41,199 bases of DNA from an uncultured Bacilli bacterium. GTDB taxonomy: Bacteria > Bacillota_I > Bacilli_A > RF39 > UBA660. The notes below the pieces were generated by a model, which saw only the letters and a list, made by a program, of their open reading frames with translations, ran no database searches and was not told the DNA's origin. The position numbers and the translations under genes are program-made. This document shows, one piece after another, positions 39,331 to 41,199 of this stretch. The DNA lies in NCBI GenBank assembly GCA_947628535.1, contig CANRAF010000002.1, positions 1 to 41,199 on the forward strand. Reading direction: 5' to 3'. The first letter of the stretch is position 1, and every line of letters starts with the position of its first letter.

Positions 39331-40526
39331 TATATCACCACTTCAAATATATTTTTTGAATTTTTTAATACTTCTATTAACTTATCTATTTCATCTTTAG
39401 TATTGTATAAATATAGAGAAATTCTACATGTGTTTTTAATCCCTAGTTCATCTTTTAATAATTTTGCACAGTGATTACCTGCGCGGACACAAATATTATA
39501 ATGGTCTAGATATACTGCTGTATCTTGGGGAAATACTCCATCAATATTAAATAGAATATTTGCAGCTTCTCCTTTCTTATTCAAAACCTTAACATTATCT
39601 ATTTTTTCTAGATTACCAAGTAAATATCTTTTAAGTTCTTGTTCATGTTTTTCAATATTTTCAAGCCCTATTTTGTTTAAATACTTTATAGCAGCATTAA
39701 GTCCAAGTACTCCTTCAATATTTTGGGTTCCTGCTTCAAATCTAGTAGGAAGTTCTTTGTATTCTACTCTTCCATCACTTTCAAAAAAGTTATTCATTCC
39801 TCCGCCATAATTTAAAGGTTTAGTCTTTTCTAAAAGTTTTTCCTTGCCATAAAGAACTCCTATTCCTGTAGGTCCGAGCATTTTATGTCCTGAAAGTGCT
39901 AAAAAGTCAATATTCATTTTTTGAACATCTATCTTTCTATGACCAGCACTTTGAGCAGCATCTACAACAAAGTATATACCTAATTCCTTTAAAATTTTTC
40001 CTATTTCTTCAAGATCTCTTACGTCTCCTATAGTGTTGGTTACATGAGCAATTGATACTAATTTTACTTTTTTAGTAAGGGAGTTTTTTAAATTCTGAAT
40101 AGTAAGTTTTAAATTTTCATCTAAAGGAATATATCTTACTTTTATTCCTATTTCTTTTTCAAGTTCAAGCCAAGGCAGTACATTTGATGCATGTTCTGTT
40201 TTAGTAATTAAAACTTCATCGCCTTTTTTTAAGTTTTCCTTAGCAAAACCAAAAGCAACTATATTAAGTGAATTTGTAGCACCACTTGTAAAGATTATTT
40301 CTTTTTCTTTTTCTGCATTTATATATTCTTTCATTAATGATCTTGTCTCTTCATAAAGCATATCAACTTTTAAACTTGTTTTATAATCTCCACGATGGGC
40401 ATTTGAAGTATATTTTGTATAATAATTAGTTATTTCATTTAAAACTTGTTTTGGTTTTAATGTTGTAGCACTGTTATCAAAATAAATTATGTCACTTTGA
40501 AGCATTGGGAAATCTTCTCTATTCAT
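39330..40526 (-). CDS. sufS: Cysteine desulfurase SufS
   Basis: Group II cysteine desulfurase, 398 residues, PLP-dependent, feeding sulfur to SufU. Visible are IYFDNSATTLKPKQV, the HRGDY segment, FTSGATNSLN, ITKTEHASNVLPW, the VDAAQSAGH segment, PLP-lysine in LSGHKMLGPTG and active-site cysteine in RAGNHCAKLL. ATG follows GGAGGTGAT; the sufD stop TGA lies in that site. Second cysteine desulfurase of the window. Confidence 0.96.
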   Translation of the reverse strand: MNREDFPMLQSDIIYFDNSATTLKPKQVLNEITNYYTKYTSNAHRGDYKTSLKVDMLYEETRSLMKEYINAEKEKEIIFTSGATNSLNIVAFGFAKENLKKGDEVLITKTEHASNVLPWLELEKEIGIKVRYIPLDENLKLTIQNLKNSLTKKVKLVSIAHVTNTIGDVRDLEEIGKILKELGIYFVVDAAQSAGHRKIDVQKMNIDFLALSGHKMLGPTGIGVLYGKEKLLEKTKPLNYGGGMNNFFESDGRVEYKELPTRFEAGTQNIEGVLGLNAAIKYLNKIGLENIEKHEQELKRYLLGNLEKIDNVKVLNKKGEAANILFNIDGVFPQDTAVYLDHYNICVRAGNHCAKLLKDELGIKNTCRISLYLYNTKDEIDKLIEVLKNSKNIFEVVI

Positions 40527-40530
40527 TTTA

Positions 40531-41199
40531 TCACCTCCAGTACTTTTTTAATATTTCTAAAATAATATTTCTTTCTTTAAATGATATATCCATACTACCT
40601 AATAAAAATGATTTTACAAGTAATTTTTCTGCATCATTTTGATTTAGTCCTCTTGTTTTTAGATAGAAAATATCATCAGATTTAAATTCTCCGACATAAG
40701 CAGAATGATTTGCTTCTATATCGTCATTTGCTACTAATAAACTTGGTTTTATAGTGGCAACACCATCATTTAGAAGAATTATCTTACTATCTTGTGAGGT
40801 TTTTATTCTAAAGCTTTCATTTGGAACAATAGTGTTAATAGTAAAATTTAAGTTGTTTTTTAAACATACTCCATGATTAGTTATTTTACTTGTTATATTA
40901 TTTTCTAAATGATTTATATCTATTTCGTATTTATTATTTTTATTATTTATAGTGCTATATGCATAGTTTAAATTTGTATAAGACTTTTTCATATTTATTT
41001 TTTCTTTTATACTACTATTTACTGAGAAGATATTAAGTTTTAAATTATTTTCTGTTTGAAGCTCTCTATCTAAAGATGACTCTATTATACATTCAAAAAT
41101 ATTTACTTCATTTTTTATATCATATTTTATTTTTAAATTACTATTTTTTATAAAAATTATAGTATCTTCAGAGATTATAATTTCTTTTTCTTCATCTTT
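40531..41199 (-). CDS. sufD: Fe-S cluster assembly protein SufD, 5' end beyond window
   Basis: The frame is open to the right edge, so the N-terminal part lies outside. The 222 residues seen are the C-terminal beta-helix and tail, with VATIKPSLLVANDDIEANHSA and DIFYLKTRGLNQNDAEKLLVKSFL, typical of SufD/SufB. An internal ATG at 40992 is only a methionine codon; the frame continues 69 codons before it. SufD forms the SufBCD complex with SufB and ATPase SufC, whose gene probably lies to the right. Confidence 0.92.
   Translation of the reverse strand, partial: KDEEKEIIISEDTIIFIKNSNLKIKYDIKNEVNIFECIIESSLDRELQTENNLKLNIFSVNSSIKEKINMKKSYTNLNYAYSTINNKNNKYEIDINHLENNITSKITNHGVCLKNNLNFTINTIVPNESFRIKTSQDSKIILLNDGVATIKPSLLVANDDIEANHSAYVGEFKSDDIFYLKTRGLNQNDAEKLLVKSFLLGSMDISFKERNIILEILKKYWR

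Noticed and set aside
40531-40992. A 153-residue truncated SufD starting at 40992
   Set aside because: The frame stays open for 69 more codons to the window edge with SufD-like sequence, so the gene is cut by the window and is not broken.
1-41199. CRISPR arrays, insertion sequences, prophage or rRNA genes
   Set aside because: I found no regularly spaced repeats, transposase motifs, phage genes or rRNA sequence in the window.

Overview
The window is very AT-rich and almost fully coding. It looks like chromosomal core DNA from an anaerobic, low-GC Bacillota (Firmicutes) lineage close to Erysipelotrichia/Mollicutes-like gut bacteria such as the uncultured RF39-type Bacilli; this placement is an inference. 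Evidence: the Firmicutes gene order yqfC-yqfD-ybeY-dgkA-cdd-era-yqzL-recO, the pair yqeG-yqeH, a zinc-free S4, pyruvate:ferredoxin oxidoreductase (anaerobic metabolism), a SUF operon with SufU, and strong AGGAGG ribosome binding sites. TGA is used as a stop (for example in the cysteine desulfurase, dgkA, cdd, yqfC and sufD) and tryptophan is read as TGG, so the Mycoplasma code is not used. Two sporulation-linked families (YqfC/YqfD and Cse60) point to a spore-forming ancestry.

Layout. 1-2503: tRNA-Ile2(CAU), a DUF192 protein, ddl and a shortened miaA. 2504-3422: divergent miaA/rpsD promoters, an rpsD leader and rpsD. 3456-8596: an apparent five-gene minus-strand operon with a cysteine desulfurase, a small thioredoxin-like protein, a thioredoxin-DsbD/CcdA membrane fusion, an MBOAT acyltransferase and a DHHW/AlgX-like protein; the last two form a polysaccharide O-acylation pair. 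8666-10172: yqeG-yqeH. 10253-16968: HtrA with a zinc ribbon plus a small unknown protein, TypA/BipA, an ArsP_2-like transporter and Lon. 17086-20691: Cse60 and NifJ. 20807-23442: a very large orphan pilin-like surface protein. 23493-27275: dnaE and a slipin. 27333-32941: tRNA-Met, rpmF and the recO-to-yqfC cluster, in which a VanZ-like gene replaces the usual phoH and pgpH. 33009-35466: a compact bacteriocin locus. 35579-37427: an unknown coiled-coil protein, a DUF1292 protein and ssb. 37602-41199: sufD(partial)-sufS-sufU-sufB.

Two parts stand out. First, the promoter of the pilin-like gene has a run of ten G residues exactly between its -35 (TTGACA) and -10 (TATCAT) boxes. This is the architecture of slipped-strand phase variation, followed by a tandemly duplicated ribosome-binding-site/start module. 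Second, the bacteriocin locus holds a C39-peptidase ABC exporter and two double-glycine-leader peptides, one of them only 46 codons long. Their reading frames overlap by 38 bases, and a third 49-codon membrane peptide shares the GxxxG...R...C tail signature and may confer immunity. All successive genes in this cluster overlap.

Many genes have an in-frame GTG or TTG inside the Shine-Dalgarno sequence (GGTGAT...ATG). I set starts at the downstream ATG where spacing required it, so several coordinates are shorter than the longest open frame.
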